Both the position numbers and the translations under genes were made by a program. A stretch of 64,000 nucleotides of DNA from Vibrio kanaloae (GTDB lineage Bacteria > Pseudomonadota > Gammaproteobacteria > Enterobacterales > Vibrionaceae): contig NZ_AP025497.1 of the NCBI RefSeq assembly GCF_024347535.1, forward strand, positions 1,674,001 through 1,738,000. The letters run 5' to 3'. The notes beneath the pieces were generated by a model. It did not search any database, was not told where the DNA came from, and saw only the letters and a program-made list of their open reading frames with translations. How positions within the stretch are numbered: the stretch's first letter is position 1; each line of letters begins with the position of its first letter. This document shows positions 18,801-33,800 of the stretch, piece after piece.

Positions 18801-21800
18801 ATGTCCGCGCCGTCGTTCGCACCTTTGATGGTGATGGTCACCACCTGCGGTGTGCCGTCTTCCGATTTCACCGTGAAGGTTTCTGTCAGTGTATCGTCCA
18901 CGTTCAACGCATCGACCGTCTCGTTGCCGTTATTCAGCACGTAGGTCCACTCGCCATTCGCATCCACACTGAACGTGCCGTATTCGCCCGCCGCATCGGT
19001 TTGCGCCTGGAACACGTTGTCTGTGTTGTCCACGTCGCTTGCGAACAAGGTGCCCGTCGCGGTGTTATCCGCCGCGTCTTCGGTCACGTCGCCTGCGACA
19101 TCGCCTGTGATGTCCGCGCCGTCGTTCGCACCTTTGATGGTGATGGTCACCACCTGCGGTGTGCCGTCTTCCGATTTCACCGTGAAGGTTTCTGTCAGTG
19201 TATCGTCCACGTTCAACGCATCGACCGTCTCGTTGCCGTTATTCAGCACGTAGGTCCACTCGCCATTCGCATCCACACTGAACGTGCCGTATTCGCCCGC
19301 CGCATCGGTTTGCGCCTGGAACACGTTGTCTGTGTTGTCCACGTCGCTTGCGAACAAGGTGCCCGTCGCGGTGTTATCCGCCGCGTCTTCGGTCACGTCG
19401 CCTGCGACATCGCCTGTGATGTCCGCGCCGTCGTTCGCACCTTTGATGGTGATGGTCACCACCTGCGGTGTGCCGTCTTCCGATTTCACCGTGAAGGTTT
19501 CTGTCAGTGTATCGTCCACGTTCAACGCATCGACCGTCTCGTTGCCGTTATTCAGCACGTAGGTCCACTCGCCATTCGCATCCACACTGAACGTGCCGTA
19601 TTCGCCCGCCGCATCGGTTTGCGCCTGGAACACGTTGTCTGTGTTGTCCACGTCGCTTGCGAACAAGGTGCCCGTCGCGGTGTTATCCGCCGCGTCTTCG
19701 GTCACGTCGCCTGCGACATCGCCTGTGATGTCCGCGCCGTCGTTCGCACCTTTGATGGTGATGGTCACCACCTGCGGTGTGCCGTCTTCCGATTTCACCG
19801 TGAAGGTTTCTGTCAGTGTATCGTCCACGTTCAACGCATCGACCGTCTCGTTGCCGTTATTCAGCACGTAGGTCCACTCGCCATTCGCATCCACACTGAA
19901 CGTGCCGTATTCGCCCGCCGCATCGGTTTGCGCCTGGAACACGTTGTCTGTGTTGTCCACGTCGCTTGCGAACAAGGTGCCCGTCGCGGTGTTATCCGCC
20001 GCGTCTTCGGTCACGTCGCCTGCGACATCGCCTGTGATGTCCGCGCCGTCGTTCGCACCTTTGATGGTGATGGTCACCACCTGCGGTGTGCCGTCTTCCG
20101 ATTTCACCGTGAAGGTTTCTGTCAGTGTATCGTCCACGTTCAACGCATCGACCGTCTCGTTGCCGTTATTCAGCACGTAGGTCCACTCGCCATTCGCATC
20201 CACACTGAACGTGCCGTATTCGCCCGCCGCATCGGTTTGCGCCTGGAACACGTTGTCTGTGTTGTCCACGTCGCTTGCGAACAAGGTGCCCGTCGCGGTG
20301 TTATCCGCCGCGTCTTCGGTCACGTCGCCTGCGACATCGCCTGTGATGTCCGCGCCGTCGTTCGCACCTTTGATGGTGATGGTCACCACCTGCGGTGTGC
20401 CGTCTTCCGATTTCACCGTGAAGGTTTCTGTCAGTGTATCGTCCACGTTCAACGCATCGACCGTCTCGTTGCCGTTATTCAGCACGTAGGTCCACTCGCC
20501 ATTCGCATCCACACTGAACGTGCCGTATTCGCCCGCCGCATCGGTTTGCGCCTGGAACACGTTGTCTGTGTTGTCCACGTCGCTTGCGAACAAGGTGCCC
20601 GTCGCGGTGTTATCCGCCGCGTCTTCGGTCACGTCGCCTGCGACATCGCCTGTGATGTCCGCGCCGTCGTTCGCACCTTTGATGGTGATGGTCACCACCT
20701 GCGGTGTGCCGTCTTCCGATTTCACCGTGAAGGTTTCTGTCAGTGTATCGTCCACGTTCAACGCATCGACCGTCTCGTTGCCGTTATTCAGCACGTAGGT
20801 CCACTCGCCATTCGCATCCACACTGAACGTGCCGTATTCGCCCGCCGCATCGGTTTGCGCCTGGAACACGTTGTCTGTGTTGTCCACGTCGCTTGCGAAC
20901 AAGGTGCCCGTCGCGGTGTTATCCGCCGCGTCTTCGGTCACGTCGCCTGCGACATCGCCTGTGATGTCCGCGCCGTCGTTCGCACCTTTGATGGTGATGG
21001 TCACCACCTGCGGTGTGCCGTCTTCCGATTTCACCGTGAAGGTTTCTGTCAGTGTATCGTCCACGTTCAACGCATCGACCGTCTCGTTGCCGTTATTCAG
21101 CACGTAGGTCCACTCGCCATTCGCATCCACACTGAACGTGCCGTATTCGCCCGCCGCATCGGTTTGCGCCTGGAACACGTTGTCTGTGTTGTCCACGTCG
21201 CTTGCGAACAAGGTGCCCGTCGCGGTGTTATCCGCCGCGTCTTCGGTCACGTCGCCTGCGACATCGCCTGTGATGTCCGCGCCGTCGTTCGCACCTTTGA
21301 TGGTGATGGTCACCACCTGCGGTGTGCCGTCTTCCGATTTCACCGTGAAGGTTTCTGTCAGTGTATCGTCCACGTTCAACGCATCGACCGTCTCGTTGCC
21401 GTTATTCAGCACGTAGGTCCACTCGCCATTCGCATCCACACTGAACGTGCCGTATTCGCCCGCCGCATCGGTTTGCGCCTGGAACACGTTGTCTGTGTTG
21501 TCCACGTCGCTTGCGAACAAGGTGCCCGTCGCGGTGTTATCCGCCGCGTCTTCGGTCACGTCGCCTGCGACATCGCCTGTGATGTCCGCGCCGTCGTTCG
21601 CACCTTTGATGGTGATGGTCACCACCTGCGGTGTGCCGTCTTCCGATTTCACCGTGAAGGTTTCTGTCAGTGTATCGTCCACGTTCAACGCATCGACCGT
21701 CTCGTTGCCGTTATTCAGCACGTAGGTCCACTCGCCATTCGCATCCACACTGAACGTGCCGTATTCGCCCGCCGCATCGGTTTGCGCCTGGAACACGTTG

Positions 21801-24800
21801 TCTGTGTTGTCCACGTCGCTTGCGAACAAGGTGCCCGTCGCGGTGTTATCCGCCGCGTCTTCGGTCACGTCGCCTGCGACATCGCCTGTGATGTCCGCGC
21901 CGTCGTTCGCACCTTTGATGGTGATGGTCACCACCTGCGGTGTGCCGTCTTCCGATTTCACCGTGAAGGTTTCTGTCAGTGTATCGTCCACGTTCAACGC
22001 ATCGACCGTCTCGTTGCCGTTATTCAGCACGTAGGTCCACTCGCCATTCGCATCCACACTGAACGTGCCGTATTCGCCCGCCGCATCGGTTTGCGCCTGG
22101 AACACGTTGTCTGTGTTGTCCACGTCGCTTGCGAACAAGGTGCCCGTCGCGGTGTTATCCGCCGCGTCTTCGGTCACGTCGCCTGCGACATCGCCTGTGA
22201 TGTCCGCGCCGTCGTTCGCACCTTTGATGGTGATGGTCACCACCTGCGGTGTGCCGTCTTCCGATTTCACCGTGAAGGTTTCTGTCAGTGTATCGTCCAC
22301 GTTCAACGCATCGACCGTCTCGTTGCCGTTATTCAGCACGTAGGTCCACTCGCCATTCGCATCCACACTGAACGTGCCGTATTCGCCCGCCGCATCGGTT
22401 TGCGCCTGGAACACGTTGTCTGTGTTGTCCACGTCGCTTGCGAACAAGGTGCCCGTCGCGGTGTTATCCGCCGCGTCTTCGGTCACGTCGCCTGCGACAT
22501 CGCCTGTGATGTCCGCGCCGTCGTTCGCACCTTTGATGGTGATGGTCACCACCTGCGGTGTGCCGTCTTCCGATTTCACCGTGAAGGTTTCTGTCAGTGT
22601 ATCGTCCACGTTCAACGCATCGACCGTCTCGTTGCCGTTATTCAGCACGTAGGTCCACTCGCCATTCGCATCCACACTGAACGTGCCGTATTCGCCCGCC
22701 GCATCGGTTTGCGCCTGGAACACGTTGTCTGTGTTGTCCACGTCGCTTGCGAACAAGGTGCCCGTCGCGGTGTTATCCGCCGCGTCTTCGGTCACGTCGC
22801 CTGCGACATCGCCTGTGATGTCCGCGCCGTCGTTCGCACCTTTGATGGTGATGGTCACCACCTGCGGTGTGCCGTCTTCCGATTTCACCGTGAAGGTTTC
22901 TGTCAGTGTATCGTCCACGTTCAACGCATCGACCGTCTCGTTGCCGTTATTCAGCACGTAGGTCCACTCGCCATTCGCATCCACACTGAACGTGCCGTAT
23001 TCGCCCGCCGCATCGGTTTGCGCCTGGAACACGTTGTCTGTGTTGTCCACGTCGCTTGCGAACAAGGTGCCCGTCGCGGTGTTATCCGCCGCGTCTTCGG
23101 TCACGTCGCCTGCGACATCGCCTGTGATGTCCGCGCCGTCGTTCGCACCTTTGATGGTGATGGTCACCACCTGCGGTGTGCCGTCTTCCGATTTCACCGT
23201 GAAGGTTTCTGTCAGTGTATCGTCCACGTTCAACGCATCGACCGTCTCGTTGCCGTTATTCAGCACGTAGGTCCACTCGCCATTCGCATCCACACTGAAC
23301 GTGCCGTATTCGCCCGCCGCATCGGTTTGCGCCTGGAACACGTTGTCTGTGTTGTCCACGTCGCTTGCGAACAAGGTGCCCGTCGCGGTGTTATCCGCCG
23401 CGTCTTCGGTCACGTCGCCTGCGACATCGCCTGTGATGTCCGCGCCGTCGTTCGCACCTTTGATGGTGATGGTCACCACCTGCGGTGTGCCGTCTTCCGA
23501 TTTCACCGTGAAGGTTTCTGTCAGTGTATCGTCCACGTTCAACGCATCGACCGTCTCGTTGCCGTTATTCAGCACGTAGGTCCACTCGCCATTCGCATCC
23601 ACACTGAACGTGCCGTATTCGCCCGCCGCATCGGTTTGCGCCTGGAACACGTTGTCTGTGTTGTCCACGTCGCTTGCGAACAAGGTGCCCGTCGCGGTGT
23701 TATCCGCCGCGTCTTCGGTCACGTCGCCTGCGACATCGCCTGTGATGTCCGCGCCGTCGTTCGCACCTTTGATGGTGATGGTCACCACCTGCGGTGTGCC
23801 GTCTTCCGATTTCACCGTGAAGGTTTCTGTCAGTGTATCGTCCACGTTCAACGCATCGACCGTCTCGTTGCCGTTATTCAGCACGTAGGTCCACTCGCCA
23901 TTCGCATCCACACTGAACGTGCCGTATTCGCCCGCCGCATCGGTTTGCGCCTGGAACACGTTGTCTGTGTTGTCCACGTCGCTTGCGAACAAGGTGCCCG
24001 TCGCGGTGTTATCCGCCGCGTCTTCGGTCACGTCGCCTGCGACATCGCCTGTGATGTCCGCGCCGTCGTTCGCACCTTTGATGGTGATGGTCACCACCTG
24101 CGGTGTGCCGTCTTCCGATTTCACCGTGAAGGTTTCTGTCAGTGTATCGTCCACGTTCAACGCATCGACCGTCTCGTTGCCGTTATTCAGCACGTAGGTC
24201 CACTCGCCATTCGCATCCACACTGAACGTGCCGTATTCGCCCGCCGCATCGGTTTGCGCCTGGAACACGTTGTCTGTGTTGTCCACGTCGCTTGCGAACA
24301 AGGTGCCCGTCGCGGTGTTATCCGCCGCGTCTTCGGTCACGTCGCCTGCGACATCGCCTGTGATGTCCGCGCCGTCGTTCGCACCTTTGATGGTGATGGT
24401 CACCACCTGCGGTGTGCCGTCTTCCGATTTCACCGTGAAGGTTTCTGTCAGTGTATCGTCCACGTTCAACGCATCGACCGTCTCGTTGCCGTTATTCAGC
24501 ACGTAGGTCCACTCGCCATTCGCATCCACACTGAACGTGCCGTATTCGCCCGCCGCATCGGTTTGCGCCTGGAACACGTTGTCTGTGTTGTCCACGTCGC
24601 TTGCGAACAAGGTGCCCGTCGCGGTGTTATCCGCCGCGTCTTCGGTCACGTCGCCTGCGACATCGCCTGTGATGTCCGCGCCGTCGTTCGCACCTTTGAT
24701 GGTGATGGTCACCACCTGCGGTGTGCCGTCTTCCGATTTCACCGTGAAGGTTTCTGTCAGTGTATCGTCCACGTTCAACGCATCGACCGTCTCGTTGCCG

Positions 24801-27800
24801 TTATTCAGCACGTAGGTCCACTCGCCATTCGCATCCACACTGAACGTGCCGTATTCGCCCGCCGCATCGGTTTGCGCCTGGAACACGTTGTCTGTGTTGT
24901 CCACGTCGCTTGCGAACAAGGTGCCCGTCGCGGTGTTATCCGCCGCGTCTTCGGTCACGTCGCCTGCGACATCGCCTGTGATGTCCGCGCCGTCGTTCGC
25001 ACCTTTGATGGTGATGGTCACCACCTGCGGTGTGCCGTCTTCCGATTTCACCGTGAAGGTTTCTGTCAGTGTATCGTCCACGTTCAACGCATCGACCGTC
25101 TCGTTGCCGTTATTCAGCACGTAGGTCCACTCGCCATTCGCATCCACACTGAACGTGCCGTATTCGCCCGCCGCATCGGTTTGCGCCTGGAACACGTTGT
25201 CTGTGTTGTCCACGTCGCTTGCGAACAAGGTGCCCGTCGCGGTGTTATCCGCCGCGTCTTCGGTCACGTCGCCTGCGACATCGCCTGTGATGTCCGCGCC
25301 GTCGTTCGCACCTTTGATGGTGATGGTCACCACCTGCGGTGTGCCGTCTTCCGATTTCACCGTGAAGGTTTCTGTCAGTGTATCGTCCACGTTCAACGCA
25401 TCGACCGTCTCGTTGCCGTTATTCAGCACGTAGGTCCACTCGCCATTCGCATCCACACTGAACGTGCCGTATTCGCCCGCCGCATCGGTTTGCGCCTGGA
25501 ACACGTTGTCTGTGTTGTCCACGTCGCTTGCGAACAAGGTGCCCGTCGCGGTGTTATCCGCCGCGTCTTCGGTCACGTCGCCTGCGACATCGCCTGTGAT
25601 GTCCGCGCCGTCGTTCGCACCTTTGATGGTGATGGTCACCACCTGCGGTGTGCCGTCTTCCGATTTCACCGTGAAGGTTTCTGTCAGTGTATCGTCCACG
25701 TTCAACGCATCGACCGTCTCGTTGCCGTTATTCAGCACGTAGGTCCACTCGCCATTCGCATCCACACTGAACGTGCCGTATTCGCCCGCCGCATCGGTTT
25801 GCGCCTGGAACACGTTGTCTGTGTTGTCCACGTCGCTTGCGAACAAGGTGCCCGTCGCGGTGTTATCCGCCGCGTCTTCGGTCACGTCGCCTGCGACATC
25901 GCCTGTGATGTCCGCGCCGTCGTTCGCACCTTTGATGGTGATGGTCACCACCTGCGGTGTGCCGTCTTCCGATTTCACCGTGAAGGTTTCTGTCAGTGTA
26001 TCGTCCACGTTCAACGCATCGACCGTCTCGTTGCCGTTATTCAGCACGTAGGTCCACTCGCCATTCGCATCCACACTGAACGTGCCGTATTCGCCCGCCG
26101 CATCGGTTTGCGCCTGGAACACGTTGTCTGTGTTGTCCACGTCGCTTGCGAACAAGGTGCCCGTCGCGGTGTTATCCGCCGCGTCTTCGGTCACGTCGCC
26201 TGCGACATCGCCTGTGATGTCCGCGCCGTCGTTCGCACCTTTGATGGTGATGGTCACCACCTGCGGTGTGCCGTCTTCCGATTTCACCGTGAAGGTTTCT
26301 GTCAGTGTATCGTCCACGTTCAACGCATCGACCGTCTCGTTGCCGTTATTCAGCACGTAGGTCCACTCGCCATTCGCATCCACACTGAACGTGCCGTATT
26401 CGCCCGCCGCATCGGTTTGCGCCTGGAACACGTTGTCTGTGTTGTCCACGTCGCTTGCGAACAAGGTGCCCGTCGCGGTGTTATCCGCCGCGTCTTCGGT
26501 CACGTCGCCTGCGACATCGCCTGTGATGTCCGCGCCGTCGTTCGCACCTTTGATGGTGATGGTCACCACCTGCGGTGTGCCGTCTTCCGATTTCACCGTG
26601 AAGGTTTCTGTCAGTGTATCGTCCACGTTCAACGCATCGACCGTCTCGTTGCCGTTATTCAGCACGTAGGTCCACTCGCCATTCGCATCCACACTGAACG
26701 TGCCGTATTCGCCCGCCGCATCGGTTTGCGCCTGGAACACGTTGTCTGTGTTGTCCACGTCGCTTGCGAACAAGGTGCCCGTCGCGGTGTTATCCGCCGC
26801 GTCTTCGGTCACGTCGCCTGCGACATCGCCTGTGATGTCCGCGCCGTCGTTCGCACCTTTGATGGTGATGGTCACCACCTGCGGTGTGCCGTCTTCCGAT
26901 TTCACCGTGAAGGTTTCTGTCAGTGTATCGTCCACGTTCAACGCATCGACCGTCTCGTTGCCGTTATTCAGCACGTAGGTCCACTCGCCATTCGCATCCA
27001 CACTGAACGTGCCGTATTCGCCCGCCGCATCGGTTTGCGCCTGGAACACGTTGTCTGTGTTGTCCACGTCGCTTGCGAACAAGGTGCCCGTCGCGGTGTT
27101 ATCCGCCGCGTCTTCGGTCACGTCGCCTGCGACATCGCCTGTGATGTCCGCGCCGTCGTTCGCACCTTTGATGGTGATGGTCACCACCTGCGGTGTGCCG
27201 TCTTCCGATTTCACCGTGAAGGTTTCTGTCAGTGTATCGTCCACGTTCAACGCATCGACCGTCTCGTTGCCGTTATTCAGCACGTAGGTCCACTCGCCAT
27301 TCGCATCCACACTGAACGTGCCGTATTCGCCCGCCGCATCGGTTTGCGCCTGGAACACGTTGTCTGTGTTGTCCACGTCGCTTGCGAACAAGGTGCCCGT
27401 CGCGGTGTTATCCGCCGCGTCTTCGGTCACGTCGCCTGCGACATCGCCTGTGATGTCCGCGCCGTCGTTCGCACCTTTGATGGTGATGGTCACCACCTGC
27501 GGTGTGCCGTCTTCCGATTTCACCGTGAAGGTTTCTGTCAGTGTATCGTCCACGTTCAACGCATCGACCGTCTCGTTGCCGTTATTCAGCACGTAGGTCC
27601 ACTCGCCATTCGCATCCACACTGAACGTGCCGTATTCGCCCGCCGCATCGGTTTGCGCCTGGAACACGTTGTCTGTGTTGTCCACGTCGCTTGCGAACAA
27701 GGTGCCCGTCGCGGTGTTATCCGCCGCGTCTTCGGTCACGTCGCCTGCGACATCGCCTGTGATGTCCGCGCCGTCGTTCGCACCTTTGATGGTGATGGTC

Positions 27801-30800
27801 ACCACCTGCGGTGTGCCGTCTTCCGATTTCACCGTGAAGGTTTCTGTCAGTGTATCGTCCACGTTCAACGCATCGACCGTCTCGTTGCCGTTATTCAGCA
27901 CGTAGGTCCACTCGCCATTCGCATCCACACTGAACGTGCCGTATTCGCCCGCCGCATCGGTTTGCGCCTGGAACACGTTGTCTGTGTTGTCCACGTCGCT
28001 TGCGAACAAGGTGCCCGTCGCGGTGTTATCCGCCGCGTCTTCGGTCACGTCGCCTGCGACATCGCCTGTGATGTCCGCGCCGTCGTTCGCACCTTTGATG
28101 GTGATGGTCACCACCTGCGGTGTGCCGTCTTCCGATTTCACCGTGAAGGTTTCTGTCAGTGTATCGTCCACGTTCAACGCATCGACCGTCTCGTTGCCGT
28201 TATTCAGCACGTAGGTCCACTCGCCATTCGCATCCACACTGAACGTGCCGTATTCGCCCGCCGCATCGGTTTGCGCCTGGAACACGTTGTCTGTGTTGTC
28301 CACGTCGCTTGCGAACAAGGTGCCCGTCGCGGTGTTATCCGCCGCGTCTTCGGTCACGTCGCCTGCGACATCGCCTGTGATGTCCGCGCCGTCGTTCGCA
28401 CCTTTGATGGTGATGGTCACCACCTGCGGTGTGCCGTCTTCCGATTTCACCGTGAAGGTTTCTGTCAGTGTATCGTCCACGTTCAACGCATCGACCGTCT
28501 CGTTGCCGTTATTCAGCACGTAGGTCCACTCGCCATTCGCATCCACACTGAACGTGCCGTATTCGCCCGCCGCATCGGTTTGCGCCTGGAACACGTTGTC
28601 TGTGTTGTCCACGTCGCTTGCGAACAAGGTGCCCGTCGCGGTGTTATCCGCCGCGTCTTCGGTCACGTCGCCTGCGACATCGCCTGTGATGTCCGCGCCG
28701 TCGTTCGCACCTTTGATGGTGATGGTCACCACCTGCGGTGTGCCGTCTTCCGATTTCACCGTGAAGGTTTCTGTCAGTGTATCGTCCACGTTCAACGCAT
28801 CGACCGTCTCGTTGCCGTTATTCAGCACGTAGGTCCACTCGCCATTCGCATCCACACTGAACGTGCCGTATTCGCCCGCCGCATCGGTTTGCGCCTGGAA
28901 CACGTTGTCTGTGTTGTCCACGTCGCTTGCGAACAAGGTGCCCGTCGCGGTGTTATCCGCCGCGTCTTCGGTCACGTCGCCTGCGACATCGCCTGTGATG
29001 TCCGCGCCGTCGTTCGCACCTTTGATGGTGATGGTCACCACCTGCGGTGTGCCGTCTTCCGATTTCACCGTGAAGGTTTCTGTCAGTGTATCGTCCACGT
29101 TCAACGCATCGACCGTCTCGTTGCCGTTATTCAGCACGTAGGTCCACTCGCCATTCGCATCCACACTGAACGTGCCGTATTCGCCCGCCGCATCGGTTTG
29201 CGCCTGGAACACGTTGTCTGTGTTGTCCACGTCGCTTGCGAACAAGGTGCCCGTCGCGGTGTTATCCGCCGCGTCTTCGGTCACGTCGCCTGCGACATCG
29301 CCTGTGATGTCCGCGCCGTCGTTCGCACCTTTGATGGTGATGGTCACCACCTGCGGTGTGCCGTCTTCCGATTTCACCGTGAAGGTTTCTGTCAGTGTAT
29401 CGTCCACGTTCAACGCATCGACCGTCTCGTTGCCGTTATTCAGCACGTAGGTCCACTCGCCATTCGCATCCACACTGAACGTGCCGTATTCGCCCGCCGC
29501 ATCGGTTTGCGCCTGGAACACGTTGTCTGTGTTGTCCACGTCGCTTGCGAACAAGGTGCCCGTCGCGGTGTTATCCGCCGCGTCTTCGGTCACGTCGCCT
29601 GCGACATCGCCTGTGATGTCCGCGCCGTCGTTCGCACCTTTGATGGTGATGGTCACCACCTGCGGTGTGCCGTCTTCCGATTTCACCGTGAAGGTTTCTG
29701 TCAGTGTATCGTCCACGTTCAACGCATCGACCGTCTCGTTGCCGTTATTCAGCACGTAGGTCCACTCGCCATTCGCATCCACACTGAACGTGCCGTATTC
29801 GCCCGCCGCATCGGTTTGCGCCTGGAACACGTTGTCTGTGTTGTCCACGTCGCTTGCGAACAAGGTGCCCGTCGCGGTGTTATCCGCCGCGTCTTCGGTC
29901 ACGTCGCCTGCGACATCGCCTGTGATGTCCGCGCCGTCGTTCGCACCTTTGATGGTGATGGTCACCACCTGCGGTGTGCCGTCTTCCGATTTCACCGTGA
30001 AGGTTTCTGTCAGTGTATCGTCCACGTTCAACGCATCGACCGTCTCGTTGCCGTTATTCAGCACGTAGGTCCACTCGCCATTCGCATCCACACTGAACGT
30101 GCCGTATTCGCCCGCCGCATCGGTTTGCGCCTGGAACACGTTGTCTGTGTTGTCCACGTCGCTTGCGAACAAGGTGCCCGTCGCGGTGTTATCCGCCGCG
30201 TCTTCGGTCACGTCGCCTGCGACATCGCCTGTGATGTCCGCGCCGTCGTTCGCACCTTTGATGGTGATGGTCACCACCTGCGGTGTGCCGTCTTCCGATT
30301 TCACCGTGAAGGTTTCTGTCAGTGTATCGTCCACGTTCAACGCATCGACCGTCTCGTTGCCGTTATTCAGCACGTAGGTCCACTCGCCATTCGCATCCAC
30401 ACTGAACGTGCCGTATTCGCCCGCCGCATCGGTTTGCGCCTGGAACACGTTGTCTGTGTTGTCCACGTCGCTTGCGAACAAGGTGCCCGTCGCGGTGTTA
30501 TCCGCCGCGTCTTCGGTCACGTCGCCTGCGACATCGCCTGTGATGTCCGCGCCGTCGTTCGCACCTTTGATGGTGATGGTCACCACCTGCGGTGTGCCGT
30601 CTTCCGATTTCACCGTGAAGGTTTCTGTCAGTGTATCGTCCACGTTCAACGCATCGACCGTCTCGTTGCCGTTATTCAGCACGTAGGTCCACTCGCCATT
30701 CGCATCCACACTGAACGTGCCGTATTCGCCCGCCGCATCGGTTTGCGCCTGGAACACGTTGTCTGTGTTGTCCACGTCGCTTGCGAACAAGGTGCCCGTC

Positions 30801-33800
30801 GCGGTGTTATCCGCCGCGTCTTCGGTCACGTCGCCTGCGACATCGCCTGTGATGTCCGCGCCGTCGTTCGCACCTTTGATGGTGATGGTCACCACCTGCG
30901 GTGTGCCGTCTTCCGATTTCACCGTGAAGGTTTCTGTCAGTGTATCGTCCACGTTCAACGCATCGACCGTCTCGTTGCCGTTATTCAGCACGTAGGTCCA
31001 CTCGCCATTCGCATCCACACTGAACGTGCCGTATTCGCCCGCCGCATCGGTTTGCGCCTGGAACACGTTGTCTGTGTTGTCCACGTCGCTTGCGAACAAG
31101 GTGCCCGTCGCGGTGTTATCCGCCGCGTCTTCGGTCACGTCGCCTGCGACATCGCCTGTGATGTCCGCGCCGTCGTTCGCACCTTTGATGGTGATGGTCA
31201 CCACCTGCGGTGTGCCGTCTTCCGATTTCACCGTGAAGGTTTCTGTCAGTGTATCGTCCACGTTCAACGCATCGACCGTCTCGTTGCCGTTATTCAGCAC
31301 GTAGGTCCACTCGCCATTCGCATCCACACTGAACGTGCCGTATTCGCCCGCCGCATCGGTTTGCGCCTGGAACACGTTGTCTGTGTTGTCCACGTCGCTT
31401 GCGAACAAGGTGCCCGTCGCGGTGTTATCCGCCGCGTCTTCGGTCACGTCGCCTGCGACATCGCCTGTGATGTCCGCGCCGTCGTTCGCACCTTTGATGG
31501 TGATGGTCACCACCTGCGGTGTGCCGTCTTCCGATTTCACCGTGAAGGTTTCTGTCAGTGTATCGTCCACGTTCAACGCATCGACCGTCTCGTTGCCGTT
31601 ATTCAGCACGTAGGTCCACTCGCCATTCGCATCCACACTGAACGTGCCGTATTCGCCCGCCGCATCGGTTTGCGCCTGGAACACGTTGTCTGTGTTGTCC
31701 ACGTCGCTTGCGAACAAGGTGCCCGTCGCGGTGTTATCCGCCGCGTCTTCGGTCACGTCGCCTGCGACATCGCCTGTGATGTCCGCGCCGTCGTTCGCAC
31801 CTTTGATGGTGATGGTCACCACCTGCGGTGTGCCGTCTTCCGATTTCACCGTGAAGGTTTCTGTCAGTGTATCGTCCACGTTCAACGCATCGACCGTCTC
31901 GTTGCCGTTATTCAGCACGTAGGTCCACTCGCCATTCGCATCCACACTGAACGTGCCGTATTCGCCCGCCGCATCGGTTTGCGCCTGGAACACGTTGTCT
32001 GTGTTGTCCACGTCGCTTGCGAACAAGGTGCCCGTCGCGGTGTTATCCGCCGCGTCTTCGGTCACGTCGCCTGCGACATCGCCTGTGATGTCCGCGCCGT
32101 CGTTCGCACCTTTGATGGTGATGGTCACCACCTGCGGTGTGCCGTCTTCCGATTTCACCGTGAAGGTTTCTGTCAGTGTATCGTCCACGTTCAACGCATC
32201 GACCGTCTCGTTGCCGTTATTCAGCACGTAGGTCCACTCGCCATTCGCATCCACACTGAACGTGCCGTATTCGCCCGCCGCATCGGTTTGCGCCTGGAAC
32301 ACGTTGTCTGTGTTGTCCACGTCGCTTGCGAACAAGGTGCCCGTCGCGGTGTTATCCGCCGCGTCTTCGGTCACGTCGCCTGCGACATCGCCTGTGATGT
32401 CCGCGCCGTCGTTCGCACCTTTGATGGTGATGGTCACCACCTGCGGTGTGCCGTCTTCCGATTTCACCGTGAAGGTTTCTGTCAGTGTATCGTCCACGTT
32501 CAACGCATCGACCGTCTCGTTGCCGTTATTCAGCACGTAGGTCCACTCGCCATTCGCATCCACACTGAACGTGCCGTATTCGCCCGCCGCATCGGTTTGC
32601 GCCTGGAACACGTTGTCTGTGTTGTCCACGTCGCTTGCGAACAAGGTGCCCGTCGCGGTGTTATCCGCCGCGTCTTCGGTCACGTCGCCTGCGACATCGC
32701 CTGTGATGTCCGCGCCGTCGTTCGCACCTTTGATGGTGATGGTCACCACCTGCGGTGTGCCGTCTTCCGATTTCACCGTGAAGGTTTCTGTCAGTGTATC
32801 GTCCACGTTCAACGCATCGACCGTCTCGTTGCCGTTATTCAGCACGTAGGTCCACTCGCCATTCGCATCCACACTGAACGTGCCGTATTCGCCCGCCGCA
32901 TCGGTTTGCGCCTGGAACACGTTGTCTGTGTTGTCCACGTCGCTTGCGAACAAGGTGCCCGTCGCGGTGTTATCCGCCGCGTCTTCGGTCACGTCGCCTG
33001 CGACATCGCCTGTGATGTCCGCGCCGTCGTTCGCACCTTTGATGGTGATGGTCACCACCTGCGGTGTGCCGTCTTCCGATTTCACCGTGAAGGTTTCTGT
33101 CAGTGTATCGTCCACGTTCAACGCATCGACCGTCTCGTTGCCGTTATTCAGCACGTAGGTCCACTCGCCATTCGCATCCACACTGAACGTGCCGTATTCG
33201 CCCGCCGCATCGGTTTGCGCCTGGAACACGTTGTCTGTGTTGTCCACGTCGCTTGCGAACAAGGTGCCCGTCGCGGTGTTATCCGCCGCGTCTTCGGTCA
33301 CGTCGCCTGCGACATCGCCTGTGATGTCCGCGCCGTCGTTCGCACCTTTGATGGTGATGGTCACCACCTGCGGTGTGCCGTCTTCCGATTTCACCGTGAA
33401 GGTTTCTGTCAGTGTATCGTCCACGTTCAACGCATCGACCGTCTCGTTGCCGTTATTCAGCACGTAGGTCCACTCGCCATTCGCATCCACACTGAACGTG
33501 CCGTATTCGCCCGCCGCATCGGTTTGCGCCTGGAACACGTTGTCTGTGTTGTCCACGTCGCTTGCGAACAAGGTGCCCGTCGCGGTGTTATCCGCCGCGT
33601 CTTCGGTCACGTCGCCTGCGACATCGCCTGTGATGTCCGCGCCGTCGTTCGCACCTTTGATGGTGATGGTCACCACCTGCGGTGTGCCGTCTTCCGATTT
33701 CACCGTGAAGGTTTCTGTCAGTGTATCGTCCACGTTCAACGCATCGACCGTCTCGTTGCCGTTATTCAGCACGTAGGTCCACTCGCCATTCGCATCCACA